From the NCBI RefSeq assembly GCF_003314975.1, contig NZ_QNRF01000001.1:1-64000 (forward strand): a stretch of 64,000 bases of DNA, given 5' to 3'. Shown in pieces: positions 53,108 through 63,839 of the stretch. Position numbers and translations under genes: made by a program. Origin of the DNA: Marinomonas aquiplantarum. GTDB taxonomy: Bacteria > Pseudomonadota > Gammaproteobacteria > Pseudomonadales > Marinomonadaceae. Every line of letters starts with the position of its first letter. Within the stretch, counting starts at the first letter, position 1. The notes under the pieces were generated by a model. It was not told the DNA's origin. It made no database searches and was given only the letters and a program-made list of their open reading frames with translations.

Positions 53108-53539
53108 TTAAATTAGGGCCTTTAATCGACTGGAAATAAGATGATCTGCTTTGAGTTGCAATAAGTCCCATAGATTACCGTATAAGTCTTCAAAAACAGC
53201 AACGGTTCCATATTCTTGCTCTGTGGCCTCACGAACAAAATGGACACCCTCAGCCCGCATGCGCCGATAGTCTCGCCAAAAGTCATCCGTGTTTAAAAAC
53301 AAGAAAACACGGCCACCCGCTTGGTTACCAATAAACGCCAATTGCTCTGGCTTAGACGCTTTCGCCAATAATAAGGTCGTCCCTTTTGAACCAGGTGGAG
53401 ACACTACTACCCAACGCTTATCCTGTTCAGGCTGATAGGTGTCTTCAATTAATTCGAATTTGAGTTTATTCACATAAAAATCAATAGCTTCGTCGTAGTC
53501 ACGGACCACCAAAGCCACATGCACAATATCTTGTTTCAT
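53108..53539 (-). CDS. VOC (glyoxalase/dioxygenase-fold) protein
   Basis: The 143-residue protein has two VOC modules: VHVALVVRDYDEAIDFYVNKL at the N-terminus and a C-terminal part with GTVAVFEDLYGNLWDLLQ. His6 and the Glu in FEDLYGN are candidate metal ligands. The family includes glyoxalases, dioxygenases and resistance proteins; nothing here settles the substrate. Confidence 0.8.
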   Translation of the reverse strand: MKQDIVHVALVVRDYDEAIDFYVNKLKFELIEDTYQPEQDKRWVVVSPPGSKGTTLLLAKASKPEQLAFIGNQAGGRVFLFLNTDDFWRDYRRMRAEGVHFVREATEQEYGTVAVFEDLYGNLWDLLQLKADHLISSRLKALI

Positions 53540-53677
53540 CTGCTCTACACTCGCTTTAACAAAGTTAACGACAAGGAATCTTATCTAATAGAAGGGGAAT
53601 GAATCTAGAAAAGGAAAGGGAAACGGTCACCGCAATCAAGACTTAAAGCATTTGATTGCGGTCTCTCGATGTATCGA

Positions 53678-54322
53678 TTATGCGTTTGGCGATACGGGAA
53701 TTTCGTCTTGATTGTCTAGCACTAACCATTCTGCCAACTTGATGCGAAGGTCATCCACACCGTCGCCATTCAAGGCTGAGAAGGTTTGTACCGTGCCATC
53801 AATGTTTTGCTGTTTTAGCTCGCGCTGAATCGACAACATAGTCGACTTCGCTGGCCCACGCTTTAGTTTGTCTGACTTGGTCAATAGTACATGCACTTTC
53901 ATGCCATTGGCTTTCGCCCAATCCAACATCATTTCGTCGAATTCCTTAAGTGGATGACGAATGTCCATGACCAATACTACGCCAGCTAAGGAACGACGGT
54001 TCATTAGGTAATCTTGCATGTGTGCTTGCCAGACCTTTTTCATCTCGATCGGCACTTTCGCAAAGCCATAACCCGGTAAGTCGATCAAGCGACGATCATC
54101 AAGGTTTAAACCAAAGCAGTTGATCAACTGAGTACGACCCGGTGTTTTTGAGGTACGAGCCAATTTCTTTTGGTTCGTTAAGGTGTTCAATGCTGTAGAT
54201 TTACCCGCATTGGAGCGTCCAGCAAAGGCTACTTCAACACCTTGATCAAGTGGGCATTGAGAGAGTTTTTCCGCACTTTTAATGAAATAAGCCGATTGGA
54301 ACGTGGAGTCGTAAGGTGTCAT
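53678..54322 (-). CDS. engB: Ribosome biogenesis GTPase EngB (YihA/YsxC)
   Basis: The 214-residue protein has GTPase motifs G1 [10 protein letters not shown]3 [10 protein letters not shown]4 TKSDKL and a G5-like SALNGDG. The [10 protein letters not shown] and [11 protein letters not shown] segments are diagnostic of EngB, which helps assemble the large ribosomal subunit. It is divergent from dsbA with a 247-bp AT-rich gap in which I see no other gene. Confidence 0.95.
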   Translation of the reverse strand: MTPYDSTFQSAYFIKSAEKLSQCPLDQGVEVAFAGRSNAGKSTALNTLTNQKKLARTSKTPGRTQLINCFGLNLDDRRLIDLPGYGFAKVPIEMKKVWQAHMQDYLMNRRSLAGVVLVMDIRHPLKEFDEMMLDWAKANGMKVHVLLTKSDKLKRGPAKSTMLSIQRELKQQNIDGTVQTFSALNGDGVDDLRIKLAEWLVLDNQDEIPVSPNA

Positions 54323-54569
54323 AAATTTGATATTCGTCAGTCGATTGAGATTGGCATTCGCAGATGCATTTTAGTGTGTATATAATGCCAGCAATCCGTT
54401 TAAGATGCCATTTAAAAGGCTATTGGCTCTGCCCAATTGTCCCTATTGATGTAAACTTTATGTAAACTTACCGGAAATGCCGAACCTTCTTCCATAATCG
54501 GGATCGAAGTTTTTTATGTTTAAGTGCATGATGTCACTATAGTTTCATTTTTATCATTAGGAGCTTTCC

Positions 54570-55190
54570 ATGAAAAAGCTGTTTACAGCTCTGATCTTTT
54601 CTCTACTTATGCCGCTAACTGCGATGGCGGCGGAATACAGTGATGGTAATGGTTACACCACCATCAAAACCCCAGTTCGTACCAGCGACCCAAGCAAAAT
54701 CGAAGTCACTGAAATTTTTTGGTATGGCTGCCCGCATTGTTACGCCTTAGAGCCACTGGTACAAGCTTGGAAAAAAGACGCGCCAGCCGACGTCGATTTT
54801 AAATACCTGCCTGCCGTATTTGGCCGTGGTTGGTTAGCCCATGCAAAAGCCTTTTACATTGCTGATATTCTTGGCGTAGAAGATAAAATTCGCGGTGACT
54901 TGTTTAATGCTATTCATGTTGAACATCGTCGTCTAAACTCAGAGGACGCGCTTGCTGAGTTTTTTGTGAATTATGGCGTTAATGAAGACGACTTCCACAA
55001 GCTGTACGATTCTTTCTCAGTGAACAGTCGTTTGAGTCAAGCCGATGCTAAAATTCGCGCTTACGGTGCGCGCGGCGTACCAGGCATCATTGTTAATGGT
55101 AAGTACCTGGTGTCTGCACAAACTGCTAATGGCAATGAAAATATCTTTAAAGTGGTCGATTTTCTAATCGAAAAAGAACGTCAAAATTAA
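54570..55190 (+). CDS. dsbA: Periplasmic thiol:disulfide oxidoreductase DsbA
   Basis: The 206-residue precursor has a signal peptide (MKKLFTALIFSLLMPLTAMA), the active site CPHC in FWYGCPHCYALEP, and the cis-Pro loop RGVPGIIVNGKY. It introduces disulfide bonds in periplasmic proteins. TTAGGAGC gives a good ribosome site. It is followed after 16 bp by the diguanylate cyclase gene, an arrangement also seen in Pseudomonas. Confidence 0.95.
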   Translation: MKKLFTALIFSLLMPLTAMAAEYSDGNGYTTIKTPVRTSDPSKIEVTEIFWYGCPHCYALEPLVQAWKKDAPADVDFKYLPAVFGRGWLAHAKAFYIADILGVEDKIRGDLFNAIHVEHRRLNSEDALAEFFVNYGVNEDDFHKLYDSFSVNSRLSQADAKIRAYGARGVPGIIVNGKYLVSAQTANGNENIFKVVDFLIEKERQN

Positions 55191-55206
55191 TATGAGTTGA
55201 GGTGGT

Positions 55207-56742
55207 ATGACGGAGTCATCAAGCGATAAATTGATCGAAGTTCTACGCAAAGCCGTTTCTAGAACTAGCATGCTCGCTGAAGGGAATTATCCTGAGCTTG
55301 ATTCCGTTGTCCGCCAACTTAGGCAAAGCATTACCCAAGGGGTTGATGCTGACGAAATACAGAAACTGCTTAATCAAGCTGAGCCGAAGTTTCTGAGCAG
55401 TGATAAGGCTCAGGAAGAAAGAGCAAAACTGGTTCGCACCTGTTTGCAAAACTTGATTGATGTATTAGAAAAAAATACTAGCCACCCGCTTCCTGGCCCA
55501 CTCAAGAAACAATTGGAATACGAAATCCGTAGCAAATGGCAACAGTCTTACGAGTGGCCACATCTGCTTAAATTGTTTTTAGAGTTAAGCCAACAAACTT
55601 TTAATCAGACCGACTCAAGTCATCAGACTGAGAAGAATTCCCTCTTTCAACGCCTGTTCAATCGCAGTAAAAACACCAATCAAGCGCCTTCCAACGATCA
55701 AGATATTATGGCGCAGATCAGTCACACTCTGGCGGGTTTGGTGGACAATTTATCCTTGCCAAAGCACTATCATGGGGAAATGACAACCTTAAAAAGTGCT
55801 TTAACAGGCAACAGTAATCTCGAACAATTACCGACCTTGCTGGATGAAGTCATCGCCCTCGTGATGATTGCCATTGGCAAAACACAAGAAAGCCTGACCA
55901 AATACCTAAGTGAATTGAACAAACAACTGGCGAGCATCAACGCGTCTGTCTCCAGCAGTTATCAGTCACAAAAAAATCTCTCGGAAAGTCGCGAAGGTTT
56001 TAATACCAAATTGCAAAAGCAAGTGGAAGAAACCAGCCAAGCGGTTCAAGGTGCTAATGATCTAGAAAGCTTGCAGCAGTTAATCAATGAACGCTTATCA
56101 AACATTTCCAGCACCATGTCCGAGTATCGCTCGCGCATGCAAGAGCAAGAAAAAGACGCGAATCAGTCGATTACCAGCCTGAAAAACAAAGTTACTCGTA
56201 TGGAAAAGGATTCCGCGTCGTTGCGCTCTATGCTGCAAGAGAAATTGGCACAAGCCATGACCGATTCCTTAACTGAGCTCCCTAATCGTACAGCCTATCA
56301 AGATGCCATTTTACCGCTTTGTCAGGTCATGCAAAAAACGCAAAAACCGTTATGTTTGGCAGTATGCGACATCGACTTCTTTAAAAAGGTAAACGACACT
56401 TGGGGGCATTTGGCGGGTGACAAAGTCCTTAGTATTGTACCAAAGCAAATCCGCAGTGTTTTACAGAAAGAAGATCTGATTTTCCGTTACGGCGGCGAAG
56501 AGTTTGTCATCGTGTTTCCTAATACACCTTTGGATAAAGCCATCGAAAAAGCCGAGCTCATTCGCCAAACCGTCGAGAAGACCCCTTTCAATATGCAAGG
56601 CGAGCCCGTGTCTATTTCCGTGTCCATTGGTATTGCCGAGCACAAAGCCAAAGAGACACCAGAAAGCTTATTTGAACGAGCGGATAAACAGCTTTATCAG
56701 GCAAAAGATTCTGGCCGTAATCGTGTGATGGCCGAAAAATAG
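55207..56742 (+). CDS. Diguanylate cyclase (GGDEF) with coiled-coil N-terminal part
   Basis: The 511-residue protein has no membrane helix. An N-terminal region of about 340 residues contains a long predicted coiled coil (about 220-340). The C-terminal GGDEF domain has TDSLTELPNRTAY, CDIDFFKKVNDTWGH and an active GGEEF. The RxxD inhibitory site expected five residues before GGEEF reads QKED, so product inhibition is probably absent. It should make cyclic di-GMP, which often controls polysaccharide and biofilm formation. Confidence 0.9.
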   Translation: MTESSSDKLIEVLRKAVSRTSMLAEGNYPELDSVVRQLRQSITQGVDADEIQKLLNQAEPKFLSSDKAQEERAKLVRTCLQNLIDVLEKNTSHPLPGPLKKQLEYEIRSKWQQSYEWPHLLKLFLELSQQTFNQTDSSHQTEKNSLFQRLFNRSKNTNQAPSNDQDIMAQISHTLAGLVDNLSLPKHYHGEMTTLKSALTGNSNLEQLPTLLDEVIALVMIAIGKTQESLTKYLSELNKQLASINASVSSSYQSQKNLSESREGFNTKLQKQVEETSQAVQGANDLESLQQLINERLSNISSTMSEYRSRMQEQEKDANQSITSLKNKVTRMEKDSASLRSMLQEKLAQAMTDSLTELPNRTAYQDAILPLCQVMQKTQKPLCLAVCDIDFFKKVNDTWGHLAGDKVLSIVPKQIRSVLQKEDLIFRYGGEEFVIVFPNTPLDKAIEKAELIRQTVEKTPFNMQGEPVSISVSIGIAEHKAKETPESLFERADKQLYQAKDSGRNRVMAEK

Positions 56743-56864
56743 ACCGAATAAGCAGTACCCGCGCTCGGCTACGACAGGTACAATAAACACCATTAGCAAA
56801 TACAGATAATGCCATGCTGGACGCTTTTTTTCGTCGCCAGCATTTTGTTAGGATGAATTCACTT

Positions 56865-57620
56865 ATGCAAGATGACCAAAAGAACACCACCCATTTTGGC
56901 TTTAAAGAAATTCCAGCCGATGAAAAAGTACAAGCCGTAGCACAAGTGTTTCACTCGGTTGCCGCCAAATACGACATTATGAATGACTTGATGTCAGGTG
57001 GTATTCATCGCCTATGGAAACGCCATACCATTAGCCAATCTGGTGTTCGTGCGGGCAACAAGGTTTTGGATATTGCTGGCGGTACAGGCGACCTGACGCT
57101 GAAATTCTCTCGTTTGGTTGGCAGTGAAGGTCAGGTTATTCTCGCTGACATTAATGATTCCATGCTGAAAGTTGGTCGTGACAAACTGGCTAATCAAGGT
57201 GTGGTTGGTAACGTCAAGTTTGTACAAGCCAATGCGGAAGAATTGCCTTTCCCAGATAACACCTTTGACTGCATCACCATTGCTTTTGGTCTGCGCAACG
57301 TCACGGACAAATCCAAGGCATTGGCTTCCATGTACCGTGTACTCAAACCTGGCGGTCGTCTGTTGGTATTAGAATTTTCCAAACCAGAATCGGAAGTACT
57401 ATCAAAGATCTACGATCAGTATTCTTTCCGCCTGCTACCGACTATGGGTAAGTTGATCGCCAACGACGCAGACAGTTATCGCTATTTGGCTGAATCCATT
57501 CGTATGCACCCAGATCAAGAAACCCTGAAAGGCATGATGGAAGAAGTTGGCTTCGAGCGCAGCAGCTATCAAAATCTGACCGGCGGCATTGTCGCACTCC
57601 ACAAAGGGTTTAAATTCTAA
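56865..57620 (+). CDS. ubiE: Ubiquinone/menaquinone C-methyltransferase UbiE
   Basis: The protein of about 251 residues begins [21 protein letters not shown] and has [21 protein letters not shown], the SAM motif [11 protein letters not shown] and [20 protein letters not shown]. These are diagnostic of UbiE. ATG at 56865 aligns with known UbiE starts; an upstream start at 56814 would add 17 extra residues. It is followed by ubiB after 2 bp, without ubiJ in between. Confidence 0.95.
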   Translation: MQDDQKNTTHFGFKEIPADEKVQAVAQVFHSVAAKYDIMNDLMSGGIHRLWKRHTISQSGVRAGNKVLDIAGGTGDLTLKFSRLVGSEGQVILADINDSMLKVGRDKLANQGVVGNVKFVQANAEELPFPDNTFDCITIAFGLRNVTDKSKALASMYRVLKPGGRLLVLEFSKPESEVLSKIYDQYSFRLLPTMGKLIANDADSYRYLAESIRMHPDQETLKGMMEEVGFERSSYQNLTGGIVALHKGFKF

Positions 57621-57622
57621 CC

Positions 57623-59266
57623 ATGTTCACCAGTGCATTTCGTTTTCTGCGCATCCTATACACCGTGGTGCGCTTTCGCCTTGACGTGTTTATCCCGTTT
57701 TCTCTACTGCCTTGGTATCTGCGTTATACACTCGGCGCTTTGTGTGCCATTGGCCGTAAGCGCGCTAGTCAAAATCGAGGTGAACGACTGCGCTTAGCGT
57801 TGGAGTCACTTGGCCCCATCTTTGTGAAATTTGGGCAAATTCTCTCTACTCGTCGCGATTTATTAGACGATGACTTAGCCGATGAGCTGGCCAAATTACA
57901 AGATAAGGTGCCACCCTTTTCAGGCAAGGTCGCGAAAGCCATTATTGAGCGAGACTTAAAAGCCCCAATTGAACATTTGTTTGCAGCGTTTTCAGAAACA
58001 CCCCTCGCATCGGCTTCAATTGCACAAGTGCATACGGCCACCTTGCACAGTGGTGAAGACGTCGTGGTAAAAGTCATTCGACCTAAAATCGAAAACACGA
58101 TCGGCAAGGACATCAGTCTGCTTTACAGCTTGGCGCATTTTGTTGCCAACGTCAGTGAAGATGGCCGTCGCTTGCGCCCTATTGAAGTGGTGACCGATTA
58201 TGAATACACCATTTTAGATGAACTAGACTTGGCGAAAGAAGCGGCCAATACCGGCTTACTACAGCGTAACTTTACTCAGTCTGAGTTGCTGTATGTCCCG
58301 CAAGTGTATTGGGACTATTGCCATCGAAATGTCATGGTGATGGAACGCATTTCAGGCATTCCCGTGGCCGACATTCCGGCTCTTAATCAAGCCAATGTCA
58401 ACATGAAGTGCTTGGCCGAACGTGGCGTAGAAATTTTCTTCACACAAGTCTTCTCGCACAGTTTCTTTCATGCTGACATGCACCCTGGCAACATTTTTGT
58501 TGACCCAAGCAACCCTGACAAGCCCAAATACATCGCTATAGATTGCGCCATCATGGGCAGTCTAGATGACGAAGACAAAAGCTACCTTGCCCGTAATTTA
58601 CTGGCCTTTTTCCAACGGGATTACCGCCTGGTCGCCGAGCTGCATGTAGAAAGTGGCTGGGTACCAAAAGGCACTCCGGTACATGCTTTCGAATCAGCAA
58701 TACGCAGTGTCTGTGAGCCTATGTTTGCTAAGCCATTAAAAGACATTTCTTTTGGTCAGGTGTTAATCGGTTTGTTCCAGACGGCACGTCGCTTTAATAT
58801 GGAAGTGCAGCCGCAGTTAGTATTACTTGAAAAAACCTTACTTAACATTGAAGGCTTAGGTCGCCAGCTGTACCCAGACCTTGATCTTTGGGTGACAGCG
58901 AAACCTTTCCTTGAGCGCTGGATGCGTGAACAAATGGGACCTAAGCGCGTGATGGAAGAAGTGCGCAAACAGGCACCACAGTGGGCTGGGCATTTACCGC
59001 AGATCCCTAACCTAGTGTTTACAGCCTTAACCCAACTGTCCCATCAGGAAGAGCGCATGCAAGCGCAAACCAATGAGATAAAAGAGCTAAGCCAAGAGCT
59101 GAAACTGCGCCGCCGTAACTGGCCATTCCGCTTATTGGGAGTATTCAGTTTAGCCGCAGCTTGGTTAGTCACCGAGCCGGACAAACTGCAACAACTCAAG
59201 CACGCAGACCTGACCAGTATTGGATTATTTCTAATAGGCTTGTATTTACTTGTCTTAAAACCGTAA
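57623..59266 (+). CDS. ubiB: Ubiquinone biosynthesis atypical kinase UbiB
   Basis: The 547-residue protein has the UbiB/ADCK core: [13 protein letters not shown] near residues 73-85, ASIAQVHTA near 130, and [12 protein letters not shown] near 285. Two hydrophobic segments lie at the C-terminal end (about 500-545), which anchor it to the inner membrane. It is needed for efficient ubiquinone synthesis. It lies between ubiE and hisE. Confidence 0.95.
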   Translation: MFTSAFRFLRILYTVVRFRLDVFIPFSLLPWYLRYTLGALCAIGRKRASQNRGERLRLALESLGPIFVKFGQILSTRRDLLDDDLADELAKLQDKVPPFSGKVAKAIIERDLKAPIEHLFAAFSETPLASASIAQVHTATLHSGEDVVVKVIRPKIENTIGKDISLLYSLAHFVANVSEDGRRLRPIEVVTDYEYTILDELDLAKEAANTGLLQRNFTQSELLYVPQVYWDYCHRNVMVMERISGIPVADIPALNQANVNMKCLAERGVEIFFTQVFSHSFFHADMHPGNIFVDPSNPDKPKYIAIDCAIMGSLDDEDKSYLARNLLAFFQRDYRLVAELHVESGWVPKGTPVHAFESAIRSVCEPMFAKPLKDISFGQVLIGLFQTARRFNMEVQPQLVLLEKTLLNIEGLGRQLYPDLDLWVTAKPFLERWMREQMGPKRVMEEVRKQAPQWAGHLPQIPNLVFTALTQLSHQEERMQAQTNEIKELSQELKLRRRNWPFRLLGVFSLAAAWLVTEPDKLQQLKHADLTSIGLFLIGLYLLVLKP

Positions 59267-59282
59267 CATTTGAGAGACTATA

Positions 59283-59615
59283 ATGAAAACCGATGTTTTG
59301 GCTGAGTTAGCAGCCACTCTAGAGCAACGCAAAAACGCTTCAGCCGATTCTTCTTATGTCGCTAGCCTGCATGCCAAAGGATTAAACAAGATCCTTGAAA
59401 AAGTTGGTGAAGAGAGCATTGAAACAATTATTGCAGCAAAGGACGCGATCACTTCAGGTGATAAATCTGATCTGGTCTATGAAACAGCTGACCTTTGGTT
59501 CCATACCTTAGTTATGTTATCTCATTTAGACTTGGGTCCTGATGCTATACTGGATGAGTTAGCTCGTCGATTTAATTTGTCTGGCTTAGAAGAAAAAGCC
59601 AGTAGAGACCAATAA
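59283..59615 (+). CDS. hisE: Phosphoribosyl-ATP pyrophosphatase HisE
   Basis: The 110-residue protein contains [16 protein letters not shown] and [16 protein letters not shown], the MazG-like HisE signature. It acts in the second step of histidine synthesis. In Pseudomonas hisI lies just before hisE; here ubiB is immediately upstream, so hisI must be elsewhere. It leads into tatABC. Confidence 0.93.
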   Translation: MKTDVLAELAATLEQRKNASADSSYVASLHAKGLNKILEKVGEESIETIIAAKDAITSGDKSDLVYETADLWFHTLVMLSHLDLGPDAILDELARRFNLSGLEEKASRDQ

Positions 59616-59646
59616 GCAGTAGAAACGAATAAGCAGGAGAAATGTT

Positions 59647-59865
59647 ATGTTAGGTGGAATCAGTATTTGGCAACTTCTTATCGTGTTGGCCATCTTAGTA
59701 CTTATTTTTGGCACGAAAAAATTGAAAAACTTAGGCTCTGACCTTGGTGGCGCGGTAAAAGGCTTTAAAGAAGCGGTCGATAAAGACGGCGACGATGAAG
59801 CAGATAAAACCGCTCAGCAAAAAGTCATCGATGGCGAAGCCAAAAAAGACGATAAGAGCGCTTAA
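59647..59865 (+). CDS. tatA: Twin-arginine translocase subunit TatA
   Basis: The 72-residue protein has one N-terminal helix ([18 protein letters not shown]), the [13 protein letters not shown] amphipathic hinge and a charged tail. This is typical TatA. AGGAGAAATGTT gives the ribosome site. It is 3 bp from tatB. Confidence 0.95.
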   Translation: MLGGISIWQLLIVLAILVLIFGTKKLKNLGSDLGGAVKGFKEAVDKDGDDEADKTAQQKVIDGEAKKDDKSA

Positions 59866-59868
59866 TCC

Positions 59869-60267
59869 GTGTTCGATATTGGCTTTTCAGAACTGTTAGT
59901 TGTCTTTGTGGTTGGCCTATTAATATTAGGACCAGAGCGTCTTCCTCATGCCGCTAAGACAGCCGGTCTTTGGATTCGTAAAATTCGTCGCAGCATTAAC
60001 TCAGTACAAAGAGAGATTAATGCTCAGCTTGATAACGAAGAGATGCAGCAAAAAATTGCCGAAACCAACAAGCGTATGCTGCAAGAAGGTCAGGCAATCC
60101 AAAACACCATCACTCCGCTTGCCGTGTCGCAAACTGAACCAGAGCCCGTTCCTGTCGCGACTGCGCAACACACAGACCAAGTCGATGCGGCTGGTCTGAC
60201 GGAATCGCCTGAAGCAATAACCGATACGGACACAAAGGCAAAACAAGACACTAAAAGCAGCGATTAA
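59869..60267 (+). CDS. tatB: Twin-arginine translocase subunit TatB
   Basis: The 132-residue protein starts from GTG and has the N-terminal helix segment FDIGFSELLVVFVVGLLIL, with the conserved Glu8, then GPERLPHAAKTAGLW and a long charged amphipathic region with a low-complexity tail. It acts with TatC in signal-peptide recognition. Confidence 0.93.
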   Translation: MFDIGFSELLVVFVVGLLILGPERLPHAAKTAGLWIRKIRRSINSVQREINAQLDNEEMQQKIAETNKRMLQEGQAIQNTITPLAVSQTEPEPVPVATAQHTDQVDAAGLTESPEAITDTDTKAKQDTKSSD

Positions 60268-60302
60268 TAGATTCCTGATCACAAGATACGGGCAAGCCTT
60301 TT

Positions 60303-61085
60303 ATGAGTACAGATTCATCCCAACAAGCCCCTTTAGTGGCTCACTTAATTGAGTTAAGGAATCGACTTCTTAAGTCGGTTTTGGCCATTTTACTGATTTT
60401 CATTGGCCTCTATTATTTTGCCAATGATTTATATTTGATCGTCTCCGAACCTCTGAGATTACTTTTGCCTGAAGGCAGCTCCTTGATTGCGACCGAAGTG
60501 GCTTCGCCTTTTTTAGCACCCTTAAAATTGACCTTCGCCATCGCGGTGCTATTGTCTGTCCCTTACACCCTATTCCAAGCTTGGTCTTTTATCGCCCCAG
60601 CCCTGTATAAGAACGAAAAGACCATTGCGATACCACTACTCATCTCCAGCATCTTTCTGTTTTACATGGGGGTGCTTTTCGCTTACTACGTGGTGCTACC
60701 TTTGATTTTTGGCTTCTTCACCACAGTCGGCCCGGGTGAAGTGACGGTCATGACGGACATTAATAACTACCTAAACTTTGTCCTCAAACTGTTTTTCGCC
60801 TTTGGCGTGACGTTTGAAATTCCAGTGGCGACTTATCTATTGATCAAAGCGGGCGCTACCACCGTCGCCAAACTCTCTAAAAAGCGACCTTTTATATTCC
60901 TTGGGTGTTTTGTGGTCGGCATGTTGATCACACCGCCTGATATTTTCTCTCAGACCTTATTGGCCATTCCCATGTGGATGCTGTTTGAAGTCGGCTTATT
61001 GGCAGGCCGCACAGTGAAAAACCAGGATGATGAAGAAAGCGAGGAGTCGGAAGACAATACTCAAGCAACAGAACCTAAAGCCTAA
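60303..61085 (+). CDS. tatC: Twin-arginine translocase subunit TatC
   Basis: The 260-residue protein has six membrane helices, an N-terminal HLIELRNRLLKS segment and the FYMGVLFAYYVVLPL helix, as in TatC. The C-terminal tail is acidic (DDEESEESED), longer than in E. coli. It is last in the tat operon and is followed by a terminator. Confidence 0.95.
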   Translation: MSTDSSQQAPLVAHLIELRNRLLKSVLAILLIFIGLYYFANDLYLIVSEPLRLLLPEGSSLIATEVASPFLAPLKLTFAIAVLLSVPYTLFQAWSFIAPALYKNEKTIAIPLLISSIFLFYMGVLFAYYVVLPLIFGFFTTVGPGEVTVMTDINNYLNFVLKLFFAFGVTFEIPVATYLLIKAGATTVAKLSKKRPFIFLGCFVVGMLITPPDIFSQTLLAIPMWMLFEVGLLAGRTVKNQDDEESEESEDNTQATEPKA

Positions 61086-61102
61086 CGGCTAAATTCATTT
61101 GA

Positions 61103-61130
61103 GCCTGACCATTCTGTGTCAGGCATTTTG
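61103..61130 (+). terminator. Terminator after tatC
   Basis: GCCTGAC pairs with GTCAGGC around an 8-base loop, followed by ATTTTG. It lies between the convergent tatC and dtd genes. The T-run is short, so efficiency may be moderate. Confidence 0.65.
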
Positions 61131-61155
61131 CCCTGCAAGGTTAAATTGGTGTCAC

Positions 61156-61590
61156 TTAATCCAGCATAAAAGTGACTGGCCCGTCATTGATGAAGGCAAC
61201 CTTCATGTCAGCGCCGAAACGTCCCGTTTCAACCTTACCATGCTGAGCACGCACCTTTTCAACAAATGCATTAAACAAACGCTCACCTTCCGCTGGCACC
61301 GCCGCGCTAGAAAAGCCGGGGCGCAGGCCTTTTTTGGTTTCGGCCGCTAGGGTAAATTGCGACACCAGCAAAACACCACCACCAACTTGCTGGACATTCA
61401 GGTTCATCTTGCCCTCATCATCGCTGAACATGCGATATTTAAGCAATTTATCCGCAAGGCGCTGAACATCCATTTCAGTATCCCCTTTTTCAATCCCAAC
61501 CAGAACCAGCTGACCATGATCTATGGCGCCAACTATCTCGCCATCAACTGTTACACTGGCATTCAAGGCTCGCTGCACTAATACTTTCAT
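61156..61590 (-). CDS. dtd: D-aminoacyl-tRNA deacylase Dtd
   Basis: The protein of about 144 residues begins MKVLVQRALNASVTVDGEIVG and has LLVSQFTLAAETKKGLRPGF (SQFTL with the catalytic Thr) and NDGPVTFMLD at the end. These are the two active-site motifs of Dtd, which hydrolyses D-Tyr and other D-aminoacyl tRNAs. ATG at 61590 is preceded by GAGGACTTGG; a longer frame to 61707 crosses the typA terminator and is rejected. Confidence 0.95.
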   Translation of the reverse strand: MKVLVQRALNASVTVDGEIVGAIDHGQLVLVGIEKGDTEMDVQRLADKLLKYRMFSDDEGKMNLNVQQVGGGVLLVSQFTLAAETKKGLRPGFSSAAVPAEGERLFNAFVEKVRAQHGKVETGRFGADMKVAFINDGPVTFMLD

Positions 61591-61631
61591 CCAAGTCCTC
61601 TTTTTCTTGCTCCATAAGCCAGATAAAACAA

Positions 61632-61649
61632 AAGCGCCCGAAGGCGCTT
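61632..61649 (-). terminator. Terminator after typA
   Basis: On the minus strand AAGCGCC-TTCG-GGCGCTT is followed by TTGTTTTA. The stem of seven G/C-rich pairs with a stable tetraloop lies 85 bp after the typA stop and 42 bp before the dtd start. A second smaller hairpin (AAGCC-AAAA-GGCTT) lies near 61660-61674. Confidence 0.85.
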
Positions 61650-61733
61650 CTGTCGCTCCTAAGCCAAAAGGCTTATTTGCTGCTGCTCGCTTAATTGCTA
61701 TGCTCAATTTGCTCTGAACATAGCATAAAACGC

Positions 61734-63554
61734 TTACTTACGGCCAGCGCGCTTACGCTCGTTTTCCGTTAGTAGTTTCTTACGAATACGGATGCTTTCT
61801 GGTGTCACTTCTACCAACTCATCGTCTTCGATAAACTCAAGCGCTTGCTCAAGTGTGTGCTTGATTGGCGGCGTCAGCGTCAAGGCTTCATCCGTACCAG
61901 AAGCACGTACGTTAGTCAGCTGCTTACCCTTAACTGGGTTAACCGCTAGATCGTTATCACGTGAGTGAATACCAATGATCTGACCTTCGTAGATGTCCAC
62001 AGCGTGACCCAAGAACATACGTCCACGACTCTGCAAGTTAAACAAAGCGTAAGCCGCTGTTTTACCAGTCAACATACTAACCAGTACACCGTTTTGACGG
62101 CCAGTTACTTCACCGTCTTTAACAGGACCATAGTGATCGAAGACACTGGTCATGATACCGGAACCAGACGTCAGAGTTAGGAACAAACCACGGAAACCAA
62201 TCAAGCCACGAGAAGGCACGATGAACTCAAGACGTACACGGCCCTTACCATCTGGCTCCATGTTCGTTAGTTCTGCTTTACGCAGACCAAGCTCTTCCAT
62301 GATAGAACCTTGATGTTGCTCTTCAACGTCAATTACCACTTGCTCAAATGGTTCTTGGATTTGGCCATCAATTTCTTTTTTCACTACTTCTGGACGAGAT
62401 ACGCCCATTTCGAAACCTTCACGACGCATGGTTTCAATCAATACAGATAAGTGCAATTCACCACGACCCGATACGATGAACTTGTCAGGCGTATCGCCTT
62501 GGTTCACACGCAGTGCCACGTTGTGGATAAGCTCTTGGTCTAGACGGTCTTTGATGTTACGTGTTGTAACGAACTTACCTTCTTTACCGGCAAATGGTGA
62601 ATCGTTAACGATGAAGGTCATGCTAACGGTTGGCTCATCTACGGTTAGAGCAGGTAGAGACTCAACGCATGTAGGATCACACAAAGTATCAGAGATGCTT
62701 AGACCATCAATACCAGTAATACATACAATGTCACCCGCGTAAGCTTGGTCAGTGTCGACACGTTGTAGACCATGGTAGCCCTTAACGTTTAGCACTTTAC
62801 CTTTGCGCTCTTTACCATCAGCCGATTTCACAACGACTTGCTGGTTAGGAGACAAACTACCACGAGTAATACGGCCCACACCGATAACACCAACGTAGCT
62901 ATCGTAATCCAATGCTGATACCTGCATTTGGAACGTGCCTTCTGGGTCAACATCAGGAACAGGTACACTGTCGACGATCATTTGGTAAAGCGGTGTCATG
63001 TCTTCTGCCATTTGCTCTGGATCATTACCAGAAATACCATTGATAGCAGAAGCATAAATTACAGGGAAATCAAGTTGCTCTTCAGATGCACCAAGACTGT
63101 CAAATAGATCAAATACTTGATCCATTACCCAATCAGGACGAGCACCTGGGCGGTCAATCTTGTTGATAACAACGATTGGACGTAAACCACGCTCAAATGC
63201 TTTAGATGTTACGAAGCGCGTTTGTGGCATTGGACCATCAACCGCATCAACCAACAACAATACAGAGTCAACCATAGACAATACGCGCTCTACTTCACCA
63301 CCGAAGTCAGCGTGTCCAGGTGTGTCTACGATATTGATACGGTAGTCGTTCCATTTAATCGCTGTGTTTTTCGCCAAGATGGTAATACCACGTTCTTTTT
63401 CTTGATCGTTGGAGTCCATGATGCGCTCTGCACCTTCGTCTTTACGATCAAGTGTTCCTGACTGGCTTAATAGCTGGTCAACTAGTGTTGTTTTACCATG
63501 GTCAACGTGAGCTATAATAGCGACGTTACGTAACTTACTAATATCAATAGACAT
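61734..63554 (-). CDS. typA: Ribosome-associated GTPase TypA/BipA
   Basis: The 606-residue protein has GTPase motifs G1 [10 protein letters not shown]3 [13 protein letters not shown] and G4 NKIDRPGA, then EF-G-like domains and the C-terminal [15 protein letters not shown] region of BipA. It acts in ribosome assembly and stress or cold adaptation. A long leader region (63555-63839) without a gene precedes it; I could not settle on a single promoter there. Confidence 0.96.
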   Translation of the reverse strand: MSIDISKLRNVAIIAHVDHGKTTLVDQLLSQSGTLDRKDEGAERIMDSNDQEKERGITILAKNTAIKWNDYRINIVDTPGHADFGGEVERVLSMVDSVLLLVDAVDGPMPQTRFVTSKAFERGLRPIVVINKIDRPGARPDWVMDQVFDLFDSLGASEEQLDFPVIYASAINGISGNDPEQMAEDMTPLYQMIVDSVPVPDVDPEGTFQMQVSALDYDSYVGVIGVGRITRGSLSPNQQVVVKSADGKERKGKVLNVKGYHGLQRVDTDQAYAGDIVCITGIDGLSISDTLCDPTCVESLPALTVDEPTVSMTFIVNDSPFAGKEGKFVTTRNIKDRLDQELIHNVALRVNQGDTPDKFIVSGRGELHLSVLIETMRREGFEMGVSRPEVVKKEIDGQIQEPFEQVVIDVEEQHQGSIMEELGLRKAELTNMEPDGKGRVRLEFIVPSRGLIGFRGLFLTLTSGSGIMTSVFDHYGPVKDGEVTGRQNGVLVSMLTGKTAAYALFNLQSRGRMFLGHAVDIYEGQIIGIHSRDNDLAVNPVKGKQLTNVRASGTDEALTLTPPIKHTLEQALEFIEDDELVEVTPESIRIRKKLLTENERKRAGRK

Positions 63555-63839
63555 TTTATTTCTCTGTAATAAGCGAGGCTCAAATTAAGTGTCGCATTCC
63601 GCCCTTGCGAAACAGACTTTTAAGCACATCGGATCTAGATATGGGACAAAATTCGCGCAATTGTACCCTTATATTTGTTAAGTTCCCATTAAACTACACA
63701 AATAAATTCTATTTTCATGAATTTGCGGTTATTTAAAAGACATTCGAATCACGACCTTTGACAAGGAAATGGAACAGAGAAAATTGCACAGAGTTTGATC
63801 AAGCTAACTATTGAAGTGAACGGATTCAGGTAAGCACTT

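Noticed and set aside
61591-61707. N-terminal extension of Dtd
   Set aside because: The extension would be translated from the typA terminator region, has no ribosome site, and known Dtd proteins start at MKVLVQRA.
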